A stretch of 64,000 nucleotides of DNA. It comes from Balanoglossus misakiensis. Its lineage: Eukaryota; Hemichordata. How positions within the stretch are numbered: the stretch's first letter is position 1; each line of letters starts with the position of its first letter. The DNA lies in contig CM082577.2 in the NCBI GenBank assembly GCA_040954595.2, positions 14,508,001 to 14,572,000 of the forward strand. The letters are read 5' to 3'. The notes under the pieces are model-generated. The model was given only the letters and a program-made list of their open reading frames with translations, was not told the DNA's origin and ran no database searches. The position numbers and the translations under genes were made by a program. Shown here piece after piece: positions 1 to 8,952 of this stretch.

Positions 1-22
1 TTTAGACTCCGCCCAAGCTATA

Positions 23-271
23 ATGGCTATCGCAAACTTGTATTATACTCGTGCGATATGTACTGCAGATATACACGTACAAGTTTTTATACAGGAGAAA
101 TATGACATATTCAGCGAGGGTGGATTCCGGATAGAACTATTGCATGATTTTTCGCACGATATTGACCGAGAAATTGGTGAATGCCTGGTACAGACTCATA
201 CAAACTTATCGATCTTTGGTAAGAACAGACTACACAGTCGGTTTTGTTTAGGGGTTAGGGTTAGGTGTTAA
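23..271 (+). CDS. hypothetical protein, possibly 5'-truncated
   Basis: An 82-codon frame starts with ATG at 23. The same frame stays open back to the first base of the window, so the real gene may begin outside it. No domain is recognised. The C-terminal codons run through a short TTAGGG-like tract, which would be unusual for a conserved protein. No TATA box can be judged this close to the edge. It could equally be non-coding sequence. Confidence 0.25.
   Translation: MAIANLYYTRAICTADIHVQVFIQEKYDIFSEGGFRIELLHDFSHDIDREIGECLVQTHTNLSIFGKNRLHSRFCLGVRVRC
248..265 (+). repeat. short TTAGGG-like tract
   Basis: Three consecutive units read TTAGGGG, TTAGGG and TTAGG. This is the vertebrate/mollusc-type telomere repeat, but only about 18 bp of it, so chance is possible. 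Confidence 0.5.
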
Positions 272-365
272 GATATCTATTTTTAGAGTGATGAATCCAA
301 CTATATTATTACGGAACGCTACATGGATTAAACTTAAACTCTGACTTGTTGATGTTTTCTGGTTT

Positions 366-2549
366 ATGCACTCAATAGGATATCCCAAGGTCCTACACTA
401 CAAAGATCCCGTCCCAGCCAAGGTTAATAAAGAGTCGGTGATGGCAGCTTTGAATACTCCGGACAACTGGAGCGTTTTAATTGAATTTAACCCCGTATTG
501 CGAGACGTACAAGCGTATAGTTTACAAGATCTAAACGTGTGTGCCGAGTGGGGTCACAGAGGTACTTCGAACATTCTGTTAATTTTTGCGATGGACAGAG
601 ATCGAGAAAATATGTTTGTGTTGTTATGGGCGTTACCGGCAAGTGCCATTCGCAAGATGTATATGCCAAATCCCGCCGACACAGAGGTTGTGATTTCTAA
701 TGATGTATTACAGAATGCCACGTTCGTATTTCACGTGTTGCATGCAGCGTCACCTTTACATAGACGCTGTTCATACGCCAGTAAGTTTCGACTGAAGAGA
801 GATGCTATAAGTTTCAAGCGAGCTATTGCCATGTACCCAACTTGCAACGAAACACATGCCCACGTGTTGGTAGAGCGGAAACAAGATCGTTGTCAGTATA
901 TGCGAAATGGTGCACGTATTTTATTCACGTACAATATTAACAGTAATTCGAACGCCATCATTTATGTTAAAGCCCCGCCCAGTTTTTTACCGCGTAAAAT
1001 AGCAACGTGTGAAATTCCCAATGATATATTACGCTCTGTATCAAATGAGACAATTATTCCGCCAGGAATCTTTGCGGAGGCGCATTTTTTAGAAAATGCG
1101 TGGGACTGGAACGACGAAATACCGACGGTCCAATTAAATCCATTTCAGATTATATACGCAGTGAAGGCTTTGTTTTCGGTGGGATTAGGTCAAGACAAGG
1201 ATTGGAATCATCGTTTTACTGCAAGCAACGCGATTTGTTGGCCGTCTGATGACGTCATAACCACGACAGAACAATCATTCCTAAATAGGTGCTTTAAATT
1301 GCCCACATTTTCAACATGGACAGACGTAGAAAACGACATATTGTGTCAGGGCGACCGATCATATTCAAACCTATACTGTCACGCTGACAAATGCACATAT
1401 TGGTTAGCTCATCAGAGAACTTTCGTGGTTGTCGAGTCCAAACCATCGATTGAGTCTTATTTGACAACCCCTACTCGTGTTTTATACGTCGCAAACAAGT
1501 GGCATCCCGGAGCGGGGATAGCAGTATATTCGTGGAAAACTCGGGATATTCCGCGCCCACTTGCTATTATCGATAGATCTTCAGAATCGTTTGACAATAT
1601 TTGGTCAATTTTGGGTAATTTTTCACGCGAGTGTATTGCTTTGCGCAACATACCAATGAATGCCAACAGAATTCAGACAGACTTACACTTTGAGGGTCTA
1701 CACGCGCAATCTGTCAAGCATTTCGTGGAAAACCCCGATTCGAAAATTTTCTTTGACGCTGGCTTGTTGTCATCGGATTCCAAGTGGTTCCCGGAAGCGT
1801 TCGCTATCTGGGAATATCCTCAGATCGAGGGACATGCGTGGGGGTTTGTCAACATGCTACAACGAGCCGTTTCTGTGTACGCCATGTATCAGAAGTATGC
1901 ATGTGGTTTTACCATAGAACAACCGGTGGCAAAACTAATGCAAGAAAAGATAGAAATTGCATCATGTGATCCAAATGCGGCATGTCTACAAAAGATAAAC
2001 ACTATGGTCCGTAATGAATTCGAGAGAGCAGAATTGGTCTTCTGGTCGGCGTTGGTTGAGTTCAGACAAGATGTTAAACATTACGTTACGGGATTACCGG
2101 TGGAAGTTAAATTCAGTTCAGGTGACATAGAAAAATCGAACAAACTATGTTGTTTCACTTTGGTTGGTACACACATACGACCCTTTTTGATTGCGCACCT
2201 GGACAAAGACGAAAGTTTGGTTGAAATGGTAGTTGATCTAAAGGTGATTAACTGTAATTATTTCAACCATGCAATGAGTTCTAACCAATTCTACATTAAC
2301 TTCGCGTACGGTATAGACAATTTCTCGTCCAGATGCCAACAAATGAACCAGTTTGAAATACTGGCTTGTTTATGGGCGATGGTAGAACAACGGGGTCACA
2401 CCATGAACGAAACATTGGTTAATCTGTTGAAGCGTCACATGGTAAAATACTTTGAACAAGACCTGACGTGCCCTGCCACTACACTTTCAGGCTTGCAGGT
2501 ATGGGCGAAAGAGTGGCTGGATTCTCTCATAATTGACACATCCCTGTAA
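366..2549 (+). CDS. large protein of unknown function (727 aa)
   Basis: A long intact frame begins with ATG at 366 and ends with TAA at 2547-2549. I do not recognise the family. It has no signal peptide or obvious membrane segment. Several cysteines and histidines are scattered along it, and a hydrophobic-MDRD stretch near residues 72-80 loosely resembles a primase acidic motif, but the rest of a primase signature is not evident. It lies convergent to the terminase C-terminal exon, a position where other herpesviruses keep packaging or portal-vertex genes; that is only a contextual hint. Its last codons lie inside the first unit of a 221-bp tandem repeat, so its 3' end has been copied downstream. 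Confidence 0.8.
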   Translation: MHSIGYPKVLHYKDPVPAKVNKESVMAALNTPDNWSVLIEFNPVLRDVQAYSLQDLNVCAEWGHRGTSNILLIFAMDRDRENMFVLLWALPASAIRKMYMPNPADTEVVISNDVLQNATFVFHVLHAASPLHRRCSYASKFRLKRDAISFKRAIAMYPTCNETHAHVLVERKQDRCQYMRNGARILFTYNINSNSNAIIYVKAPPSFLPRKIATCEIPNDILRSVSNETIIPPGIFAEAHFLENAWDWNDEIPTVQLNPFQIIYAVKALFSVGLGQDKDWNHRFTASNAICWPSDDVITTTEQSFLNRCFKLPTFSTWTDVENDILCQGDRSYSNLYCHADKCTYWLAHQRTFVVVESKPSIESYLTTPTRVLYVANKWHPGAGIAVYSWKTRDIPRPLAIIDRSSESFDNIWSILGNFSRECIALRNIPMNANRIQTDLHFEGLHAQSVKHFVENPDSKIFFDAGLLSSDSKWFPEAFAIWEYPQIEGHAWGFVNMLQRAVSVYAMYQKYACGFTIEQPVAKLMQEKIEIASCDPNAACLQKINTMVRNEFERAELVFWSALVEFRQDVKHYVTGLPVEVKFSSGDIEKSNKLCCFTLVGTHIRPFLIAHLDKDESLVEMVVDLKVINCNYFNHAMSSNQFYINFAYGIDNFSSRCQQMNQFEILACLWAMVEQRGHTMNETLVNLLKRHMVKYFEQDLTCPATTLSGLQVWAKEWLDSLIIDTSL

Positions 2550-3101
2550 TTGGCTACTGCCGCCAAACAAGACCACCGTCCGAGGAGATATACGTTGGGG
2601 ATTCACTCTGCGGCCGCTGAGGGCGTATGTATTCATGTCTGACAAAATTCCAATGGACTAACATAGTTATATGTCTGTTAGTACACGTCAGCTGGCATAG
2701 CCGGAAAACACGACAAGGCTAACCGCAGAAAGAGTGGCTGGATTCTCGCATAATTGACACATCCCTGTAATTGGCTACTGCCGCCAAACAAGACCACCGT
2801 CCGAGGAGATATACGTTGGGGATTCAATCTGCGGCCGCTGAGGGCGTATGTATTCATGTCTGACAAAATTCCAATGGACTAACATAGTTATATGTCTGTT
2901 AGTACACGCCAGCTGGCATAGCCGGAAAACACGACAAGGCTAACCGCAGAAAGAGTGGCTGGATTCTCGCATAATTGACACATCCCTGTAATTGGCTACT
3001 GCCGCCAAACAAGACCACCGTCCGAGGAGATATACGTTGGGGATTCACTCTGCGGCCGCTGAGGGCGTATGTATTCATGTCTGACAAAATTCCAATGGAC
3101 T
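2511..3101. repeat. 221-bp tandem direct repeat, about 2.7 copies
   Basis: Units start at 2511, 2732 and 2953 and are nearly identical, with only a few substitutions. The left part of each unit copies the 3' end of the 727-residue gene. The right part matches the 3' end of the minus-strand terminase exon, whose own copy is at about 3333-3400. The array is therefore a duplication of the junction between two convergent genes. The third unit is cut short near 3101. Confidence 0.92.
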
Positions 3102-3127
3102 AAACATAGACAGTTACTAAACTTTTA

Positions 3128-3154
3128 TTAATAAATGTGTGCTTACCGAATAAA
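3128..3154 (+). terminator. AATAAA polyadenylation signals
   Basis: Two AATAAA hexamers, near 3128 and 3149, follow the repeat array. They are the first such signals downstream of the 727-residue gene, so they probably serve it. Confidence 0.5.
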
Positions 3155-3343
3155 ATACCTCATAACATTCAAAATGTGTGTATGGTTATTTCGATCGAAG
3201 CAATTACAATTGATAAAAAAACAAACCACTGTGTCCTGATTAGCGCACTTTCACCTTGGGATGGTCAATGCAAGGTTTAAAAAGTCACAGCCAAATGGCG
3301 TTACAACTTGATATGTCCTTGAGCTCCTTTCGTTATATGTCTG

Positions 3344-3943
3344 TTAGTATACGTCAGCTGGTATATCCGGAAAACACGACCAGGCTAACCACAAAATGAA
3401 TGCCATGGCCAAATCATCCCGTTTATTTAAAGCCTTTCCATTAAAGGACATTTTCCCGTCCACTTTAATACTCCGTTTAAAATCGCGCAACTGCGACAGA
3501 AGAATTTCCATCATCGCATTTTGATCGTCTTGTGTCGGGGGCCTTGACATGCCTGAGGAATTCGTGAGACACTTGCCCACACTAATTAAATCATTTGCGA
3601 ATGATACTAACCCGTTTGTTACAATTAACTGAGCTAGGTGAACTAGATTTGCTTTATTGCGCGTCCAAATGCCAGTTTTCATCTTTCCGTCTCTTCCGGT
3701 TTCTGTTTCGAAGTGTGTCAATATACCTCGTTGGTCGAAGTAATCCCCTACCTCCCGAGACATTGCAGCAGAATGGGCGTGTGACGTGTTTCGTTCTATA
3801 TAGATTCGAACAGGATACTCCGATAACTTTGGGTATTGCTTGAATGCATATTCCACGGACTGGATGCACAAAATGGTATGCTTGTGTAATAGATTTTCAA
3901 TGTCACGCTGCGATTCAGCTACCACGTGATCTAGAGCAACGAT
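3344..3943 (-). CDS. terminase large subunit, C-terminal nuclease exon
   Basis: This is the last exon of the DNA-packaging terminase (UL15/UL89 family), the motor that translocates and cuts genomes during capsid filling. The exon encodes the RNase H-like nuclease domain. An IYIERNTSH segment matches the conserved Glu/Asn strand, and a KRDDLAMAF segment near the C-terminus carries the last metal-binding Asp. An ORF caller would start it at a GTG codon (3925), but no ATG is present. Upstream lies a strong acceptor: a long pyrimidine tract ending in CTCGTAG at 3950-3944, so the exon begins at 3943 in phase 0. The donor of the preceding exon is GTAAGT at 4751-4746. The 808-bp intron holds an opposite-strand gene, as in other herpesviruses. 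The stop overlaps sequence shared with the 221-bp repeats. Confidence 0.85.
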   Translation of the reverse strand: MVALDHVVAESQRDIENLLHKHTILCIQSVEYAFKQYPKLSEYPVRIYIERNTSHAHSAAMSREVGDYFDQRGILTHFETETGRDGKMKTGIWTRNKANLVHLAQLIVTNGLVSFANDLISVGKCLTNSSGMSRPPTQDDQNAMMEILLSQLRDFKRSIKVDGKMSFNGKALNKRDDLAMAFILWLAWSCFPDIPADVY

Positions 3944-4041
3944 CTACGAGCGGAACAGACAAGGAGAAGTGGTTACGAAACAATTAAGTTATTTTTGTAT
4001 AAGAGTGAGCCTCATATGTCAAACAAAACATTTAGTGTAGG

Positions 4042-4704
4042 ATGTTATTACTCAAAACGTTCCATCTCCAACAGCACGATGTGGACCATTTAAAAAGCAG
4101 GCGAAACGCCTTCTTCGATTGGAAATACAGTATGGATAGACAGTTTTTCTCAGAATTTATTAATGGGATCATTAAAAGAGAAGGTCATCTGTCCAGCAGT
4201 TTACTTATACAGTTTCTTGGTCGAGAGCATGGATGTCTCTACAAGGGCGTTCACGTCCACACGATAGTTGACTTCAAGATGGAAAAAACCATCGCCTGTG
4301 AGACGTGGCGTATTTTGTCGTGTCTGGAAGATTCTGTGTCTGCCGAACAAGATGGGTGTTTGTGCGCGTTCGAAGCAGTTTTACACATGGCAATTGAAAT
4401 GTTTTCTATAACGGTCAATGACCAGACAAACGCGTTATACAGGCGTGAAACCCCCAGGGAACTTCAGTGGATAATTGATCACATTGAAAAGACGATCATA
4501 CATTTGCTTTCTCTGCATCAATTGTCAACGGACGAATCACCGCTATTAACAGCGGCATTACACATAGCTGTTATTGTAACATGTGCAATCAGACCTCCTA
4601 CCGCCATTCAATTAGAGATCCCACGTGACCGCCTCGTGATACCCAAAGTAGTGTGTAATTTGTTCAACTTAAGATCAACTGAGACACAGATTCCTTTACT
4701 CTGA
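4042..4704 (+). CDS. hypothetical protein nested in the terminase intron (220 aa)
   Basis: ATG at 4042 opens a 220-codon frame on the strand opposite to the terminase and lies wholly inside its intron (4751-3944). The composition looks like a real globular, mostly helical protein. No domain is recognised and there is no transmembrane segment. In vertebrate herpesviruses the terminase intron contains capsid-associated or late-gene regulators, so a similar role is possible but unproven. The antisense frame over 4608-4751 is only intron read-through of the terminase exon. Confidence 0.75.
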   Translation: MLLLKTFHLQQHDVDHLKSRRNAFFDWKYSMDRQFFSEFINGIIKREGHLSSSLLIQFLGREHGCLYKGVHVHTIVDFKMEKTIACETWRILSCLEDSVSAEQDGCLCAFEAVLHMAIEMFSITVNDQTNALYRRETPRELQWIIDHIEKTIIHLLSLHQLSTDESPLLTAALHIAVIVTCAIRPPTAIQLEIPRDRLVIPKVVCNLFNLRSTETQIPLL

Positions 4705-4751
4705 GAAACAAGCATGGTATATATTGGAACAAATTGACGCAATCTACTTAC

Positions 4752-5309
4752 AATCCGTTCATTACCACATTTAATTCCGGCAACTAGTCCTATGCCTGAC
4801 ACATTTGATGGTGTGGGATCGATTACTAGTCTGAGTCCAGATGTTAAGAGGTGCTCGCTGACGTCAACTCGTTTTTCGACCAATTTATCTAGCGTTATGT
4901 CGGCAAACAGTCTCTCGCTAGATGTATCAATAAAATCTGCCACACCGAGGCACTCGCGTTCATAGGTTCCTTTTGCCAAGATGTCCATTAATATTCTGAC
5001 TGGATTTCCTTCGCTAGAATCAATGTGCCTTGGAACCAGGTGGAGTTTATGGATACATACACCATGTACACCTTTCGATACACATTCTGAACACATGTAC
5101 GTTTGAACGATCGACTTGACAAGGGGTTTCCCCCCCCATGACATGTCCAACAATTTATAGGACCAGTGTTCTCTGTTTGCCATAGATGAAGTAAATAAAA
5201 CCGACACTGTTTTAGGCTGAAAAATGGGCGCAGAAGTGATCAATGAATTATGTTTTACCCACGGAAACTCGTCCACCCAACCAAAACTACAACCGGCTCC
5301 TCTGGCAGC
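4752..5309 (-). CDS. terminase large subunit, central ATPase exon
   Basis: This exon carries the Walker B region of the packaging ATPase: a VDEFPWV motif (codons just below 5276) preceded by an ARG-x-G segment typical of herpesvirus terminases. It then has a Ser/Thr-rich coupling motif, a Cys/His zinc-like cluster (CSECVSKGVHGVCIH) and an LVIDPTPSN segment that supplies the first nuclease Asp. The true left boundary is the acceptor TTTCAG at 5315-5310, not the GTG at 5276. The right boundary is the donor GTAAGT at 4751-4746, and both junctions with the next exon are phase 0. The Walker A P-loop is not in this exon, so at least one more exon must lie at higher coordinates on the minus strand. 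I could not find it with confidence. Confidence 0.85.
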
Positions 5310-5463
5310 CTGAAATATATAATGATGAATATATATAAATATTAGTTAACAACGTTCACTTTTATGACGCTTAAGTGGGGTTGCTATACGTTTTAAACCC
5401 AGTGTAACAATGCATCCATCACATTAATACCACGTCGCATTGACCTGTGCACAACGGTTTGAT

Positions 5464-6372
5464 ATGGAATTGGCTACGCGAACTGCTTTCCTGAGACAAC
5501 ACAACATAGGTGTATTTCACGTGGATATACAGCACAAGTGCACGGGCCAGTGTACAATGTTGAATCCATACGGCGTGGGGATGCATTACATATGTACGAC
5601 TTCATTGAAATATCACAACTGTGACGCAGACAGCGATCGGGACTGCCTGTTGGTTTGCACCGACGAAGGTCAAATTTGTAAACTGACCGGCCATGTCATA
5701 CAAGGTAGCCAGGCGGCAAATGTTTATGTTGGCCTTGATAAACCAATGTATCCACACCCTTCCACCAGTTACGATCACAGTCGAATATCTGTGATACACA
5801 AAGACCAGAAAATGGAACTTTTATGTCACACGCTCGCTAGCACTATCTCAAAGTTGTTTCATGCAGACAATCGACGAAAATACAACCAGCTCACGAGGGT
5901 TCATTCTCGCTGCATCAACACAGCGTGCGCAAGGATAAAATGCGATCTATTAGAAGGACGTATGTCTTTTCCACAAGCATTACATCACCATATAAACAGT
6001 GCCGTGTACATTTTACATCAATTATTTTTCCCATACTCGCTGTTATCTACACTGGAAGCTTACGAGAGAAAAGTTATTTCAATTGTGTTGTCACACGTGC
6101 AAGGGAATCATGGTCGTGGCGGGGACATTTCCATCCTTCTGGGAAATCCAGAAGCGACAGTATTGTACATTACGAAATGCGTGCTCGAAGGTTTTGGATG
6201 CGCAGGCTCCAATATATTTGACCCGATTTTCCGGTACATGGGACCGATGCCTTTGGATCGTCATTTGAAAGAAGTGTTTGATATAAATCCGCATAAGTTA
6301 ACAAAGTGTTCCAAAATACTACAGGTAGTAATGACAAAATCATCGTGCATCCGAGCATTAAACAACATGTAG
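5464..6372 (+). CDS. Cys/His-rich UL92-like protein (candidate late-gene regulator)
   Basis: The frame is open from a TTG at 5440, but the first ATG is 5464, giving 302 residues. The N-terminal 80 residues carry a dense metal-binding pattern: His24, Cys26, Cys30, Cys44, His51, Cys53, Cys61, Cys65 and Cys72, ending in a C-x-LTG element. This spacing resembles the UL92/ORF31 family of beta- and gammaherpesviruses, which belongs to the viral pre-initiation complex for late genes and also lies within the terminase locus in those viruses. The rest is helical with no recognised domain. The family call rests on motif and position only. The stop codon abuts a 124-bp tandem repeat. Confidence 0.6.
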   Translation: MELATRTAFLRQHNIGVFHVDIQHKCTGQCTMLNPYGVGMHYICTTSLKYHNCDADSDRDCLLVCTDEGQICKLTGHVIQGSQAANVYVGLDKPMYPHPSTSYDHSRISVIHKDQKMELLCHTLASTISKLFHADNRRKYNQLTRVHSRCINTACARIKCDLLEGRMSFPQALHHHINSAVYILHQLFFPYSLLSTLEAYERKVISIVLSHVQGNHGRGGDISILLGNPEATVLYITKCVLEGFGCAGSNIFDPIFRYMGPMPLDRHLKEVFDINPHKLTKCSKILQVVMTKSSCIRALNNM

Positions 6373-6890
6373 TCAATGCCATACCCTCATATAGTCGCAC
6401 TGAATTTCAAGGTTGTATTTCAGAAGACGCGCTTTACTAGCAACTACGCATGCGCAACTATTATTGTCATTGTGATTTTGCTGATCCTAGAAGTAGTCAA
6501 TGCCATACCCTCATATAGTTGCACTGAATGTCAAGGTTGTATTTCAGAAGACGCGCTTTACTAGCAACTACGCATGCGCAACTATTATTGTCATTGTGAT
6601 TTTGCTGATCCTAGAAGTAGTCAATGCCATACCCTCATATAGTCGCACTGAATGTCAAGGTTGTATTTCAGAAGACGCGCTTTACTAGCAACTACGCATG
6701 CGCAACTATTATTGAAACTGACGCCGTGATTTCGCTGAGCCTAGAATTAGTCAATGCCATACCCTCATATAGTCGCACTGAATGTCAAGGTTGTATTTCA
6801 GAAGACGCGCTTTACTATCAACTACGCATGCGCAACTATTATTGACGATGACGCCGTGATTTTGCTGAGCCTACCCTTATATAGCGATGT
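6371..6890. repeat. 124-bp tandem direct repeats, four copies
   Basis: Units start at 6371, 6495, 6619 and 6749 (periods 124, 124 and 130) and are almost identical. Each contains a CATATAGTCGCACTGAATG-type core and a GCATGCGCA palindrome. Short open frames across them arise because the period is not a multiple of three and are not convincing genes. Related fragments recur after each BIR-RING gene, at about 7850-8000 and 8955-9060, suggesting the array drove duplication of those genes or supplies their promoter elements. Confidence 0.9.
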
Positions 6891-6923
6891 TACCAACTCG
6901 CAGCCCGTCATATTGCTATCGCC

Positions 6924-7820
6924 ATGGCATCGTCGGGTGGTTCTCCATACCCTAGTGAAGTTTATAAATCAACGAGTTCCCGAGAGTTAAGTATCAGAGA
7001 AAGTTTATTGTTCACTGACAGCAGCTGTGTGGCCCTGGCTGAATCAAATCTGTACGTGAACACTGCTCGGCGTGTCCGATGTATTTGCTGCAAATTCAAA
7101 CCTCGATACTGTTTTTCACAAGCGCAAATAGGAGACTTGGTCTTCGAGCATTATGTGTTTAACCAATCCTGCTACAGCCATAATGAACACCGATATCCGA
7201 GAAGTGTACATGACAAAATGGACGGGTTGGGTCGCCTGTTGGCATTGCGTGAACTAAGGTTTACATTCGTTGAACTGATACGCCATTTGCGACAACGCAG
7301 GCCAGACGATAGGTTCGAGGACCTTGTGTTCATGGCTATATACTGCATATCAGTAAACATTGTCGGTCCTGACGTTCATGTAAAAAGCATTTCTCTTTCT
7401 GCTATGAAGAACTATGCACGTCGCCATAACTATTATGAGCCAATGCGCAGATCCTTGTCTAACTACTTACACAAGGCCTTCGTGCAAGTCGTTGGTGATT
7501 TTCCTTGGGCAAACGTCCACCAACTATGTAGGGAAGCCTTTTCAAATCAAACGTTTATATTAGAATATTCCAGAACACGGGTTTCGTGCGACTTATGCCG
7601 TTTCAGCTTAGAACAGGTCCCATTACCACCGGATATCAAGGCCAAGTACATTTGTTGTAAAATATGTCTCGACAACCCCATAACGTTAATTGGTCAGTGC
7701 GGTCACCCAATGTGTGAGTCGTGTTATAATAAAATGGCGTCAGTAAGTCCTGGTGGACAGTGTCCGTTTATTTTCTGTCAACAATCATTAGATTCCTTTA
7801 TTGCTATAAGATTCCCGTAA
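6924..7820 (+). CDS. BIR-RING protein (IAP-like), copy 1
   Basis: This 298-residue protein has the plan of an inhibitor of apoptosis. Residues about 30-80 form a BIR-like zinc fold (CICC, then EHYVFNQSC giving His-x6-Cys), and residues about 244-292 form a C-terminal RING (CKIC, CGHPMCESC, CPF). Such proteins bind caspases or IAP antagonists and act as ubiquitin ligases in the cytoplasm. Multiple BIR and RING genes are typical of malacoherpesviruses. The last RING zinc pair reads CPFIFC, with four residues between the cysteines instead of the usual two, so this ligase domain may be impaired. The upstream sequence (TATATAG at about 6879, then identical 5' leader) is shared with copy 2. Confidence 0.85.
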   Translation: MASSGGSPYPSEVYKSTSSRELSIRESLLFTDSSCVALAESNLYVNTARRVRCICCKFKPRYCFSQAQIGDLVFEHYVFNQSCYSHNEHRYPRSVHDKMDGLGRLLALRELRFTFVELIRHLRQRRPDDRFEDLVFMAIYCISVNIVGPDVHVKSISLSAMKNYARRHNYYEPMRRSLSNYLHKAFVQVVGDFPWANVHQLCREAFSNQTFILEYSRTRVSCDLCRFSLEQVPLPPDIKAKYICCKICLDNPITLIGQCGHPMCESCYNKMASVSPGGQCPFIFCQQSLDSFIAIRFP

Positions 7821-7849
7821 AGTGTTATGGGTGTTGGCGGGACCTGAGC

Positions 7850-8034
7850 GAGTCGCACTGAATTTCAAGGTTGTAATTCAGAAGACGCGCTTTACTAGCA
7901 AACACGCATGCGCAACCATTATTGACAATGACGCCGTGATTTTGCTGAGCCTATAAACAATCGTAGCTGATCGTCAATGCCATACCCTTATATAGCGATG
8001 TTACCAACTCGCAGCCCGTCATATTGCTATCGCC
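7850..8034. repeat. inter-gene repeat and duplicated promoter of copy 2
   Basis: A diverged 124-bp-type unit (about 7850-7955) is followed by a leader that is nearly identical to the one before copy 1, including CCTTATATAGCGATG. The offset between the two genes is 1111 bp, so gene and promoter were duplicated together. Confidence 0.8.
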
Positions 8035-8952
8035 ATGGCATCGTCGGGTGGTTCTCCATACCCTAGTGAAGTTTATAAATCAACGAGTTCCCGAGAGTTA
8101 AGTCTCAGAGAAAGTTTATTGTTCACTGACAGCAGCTGTGTGGCCCTGGCTGAATCAAATCTGTACGTGGACACTGCTGGGCGTGTCCGATGTATTTGCT
8201 GCAAATTCAAACCTCGAGACTGTTTTTCACAAGCGCGAATAGGAGCCTTGGTCTTCGAGCATTATGTGTTTAACCAATCCTGCTACAGCCATAATGAACA
8301 CCGATATCCGAGAAGTGTACATGACAAAATGGAACATATTGGTTACATGTTGAAATTAGGGCGAGAGCGTGGACTAAGGTTTAAATTCATTAAACTGTTA
8401 CGCCACTGCAGACAACTCAGGCCATCCTGTCCATTCCAGGAAATTGTGATTATGGCTATATACTGCATCTCAGTGCACATTGTCGGGCCTGCCGTTCGTG
8501 TAAATCACATTTCTCTTCCTGCTATGAAGAACTATGCACGTCGCCATATAGATGTTGGCAAAATGCACGGACCCTTGGTTGACTACTTACACAAGGCCTT
8601 CGTGCAAGTCGCTGGTTATGATCCTTGGACAAACCCCCACGAACTATGTAGGGAAGCATTTAAAAATCAAAGGTTTTACTTTTGTGACGGAGGCTGTGCT
8701 CGGTGCGATGTATGCAATTTCATGTTAGAACATGTCGTACCACCAGCTGATATAGATGACAATTACATTTGTAAAATATGTTACCACAAACCCGTCACAT
8801 TAGTTTCTAATTGCGGTCACCCTATTTGTGATGGTTGTTATACTAGGGTGAGGTTTTCAGACATTCCAAATCTGTGTCCGTTCTGTCGACAACCATTGCA
8901 CTCCTTTATAACTATAAAATTTATGTGTTGTGTCGGTGTTTGCGGGACCTGA
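8035..8952 (+). CDS. BIR-RING protein (IAP-like), copy 2
   Basis: This is a tandem duplicate of the gene at 6924. The first hundred residues are almost identical to copy 1, covering the BIR-like domain, while the middle has diverged. The RING at about residues 243-291 is canonical (CKIC, CGHPICDGC, CPFC), so this copy is the better candidate for an active ubiquitin ligase. The reading frame runs past the copy 1 end and finishes in a short Cys-containing tail because the 3' region differs. Expected role: blocking cell death or redirecting ubiquitination in the infected cell. Confidence 0.88.
   Translation: MASSGGSPYPSEVYKSTSSRELSLRESLLFTDSSCVALAESNLYVDTAGRVRCICCKFKPRDCFSQARIGALVFEHYVFNQSCYSHNEHRYPRSVHDKMEHIGYMLKLGRERGLRFKFIKLLRHCRQLRPSCPFQEIVIMAIYCISVHIVGPAVRVNHISLPAMKNYARRHIDVGKMHGPLVDYLHKAFVQVAGYDPWTNPHELCREAFKNQRFYFCDGGCARCDVCNFMLEHVVPPADIDDNYICKICYHKPVTLVSNCGHPICDGCYTRVRFSDIPNLCPFCRQPLHSFITIKFMCCVGVCGT

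Noticed and set aside
366-2549. Primase assignment for the 727-residue protein
   Set aside because: Only an MDRD-like acidic pair; no second catalytic motif or clear zinc finger.
2678-3087. Two 62-codon minus ORFs starting MSDMNTYAL
   Set aside because: They are frames inside the 221-bp repeats and reproduce only the duplicated terminase 3' end.
4608-4751. Terminase central frame beyond the donor
   Set aside because: This is intron read-through; the donor at 4751 and the nested opposite-strand gene explain it.
6376-6990. Series of 62-78-codon ORFs starting MPYPHIV
   Set aside because: They are copies of the same frame across the 124-bp tandem repeats, each running into the next unit.
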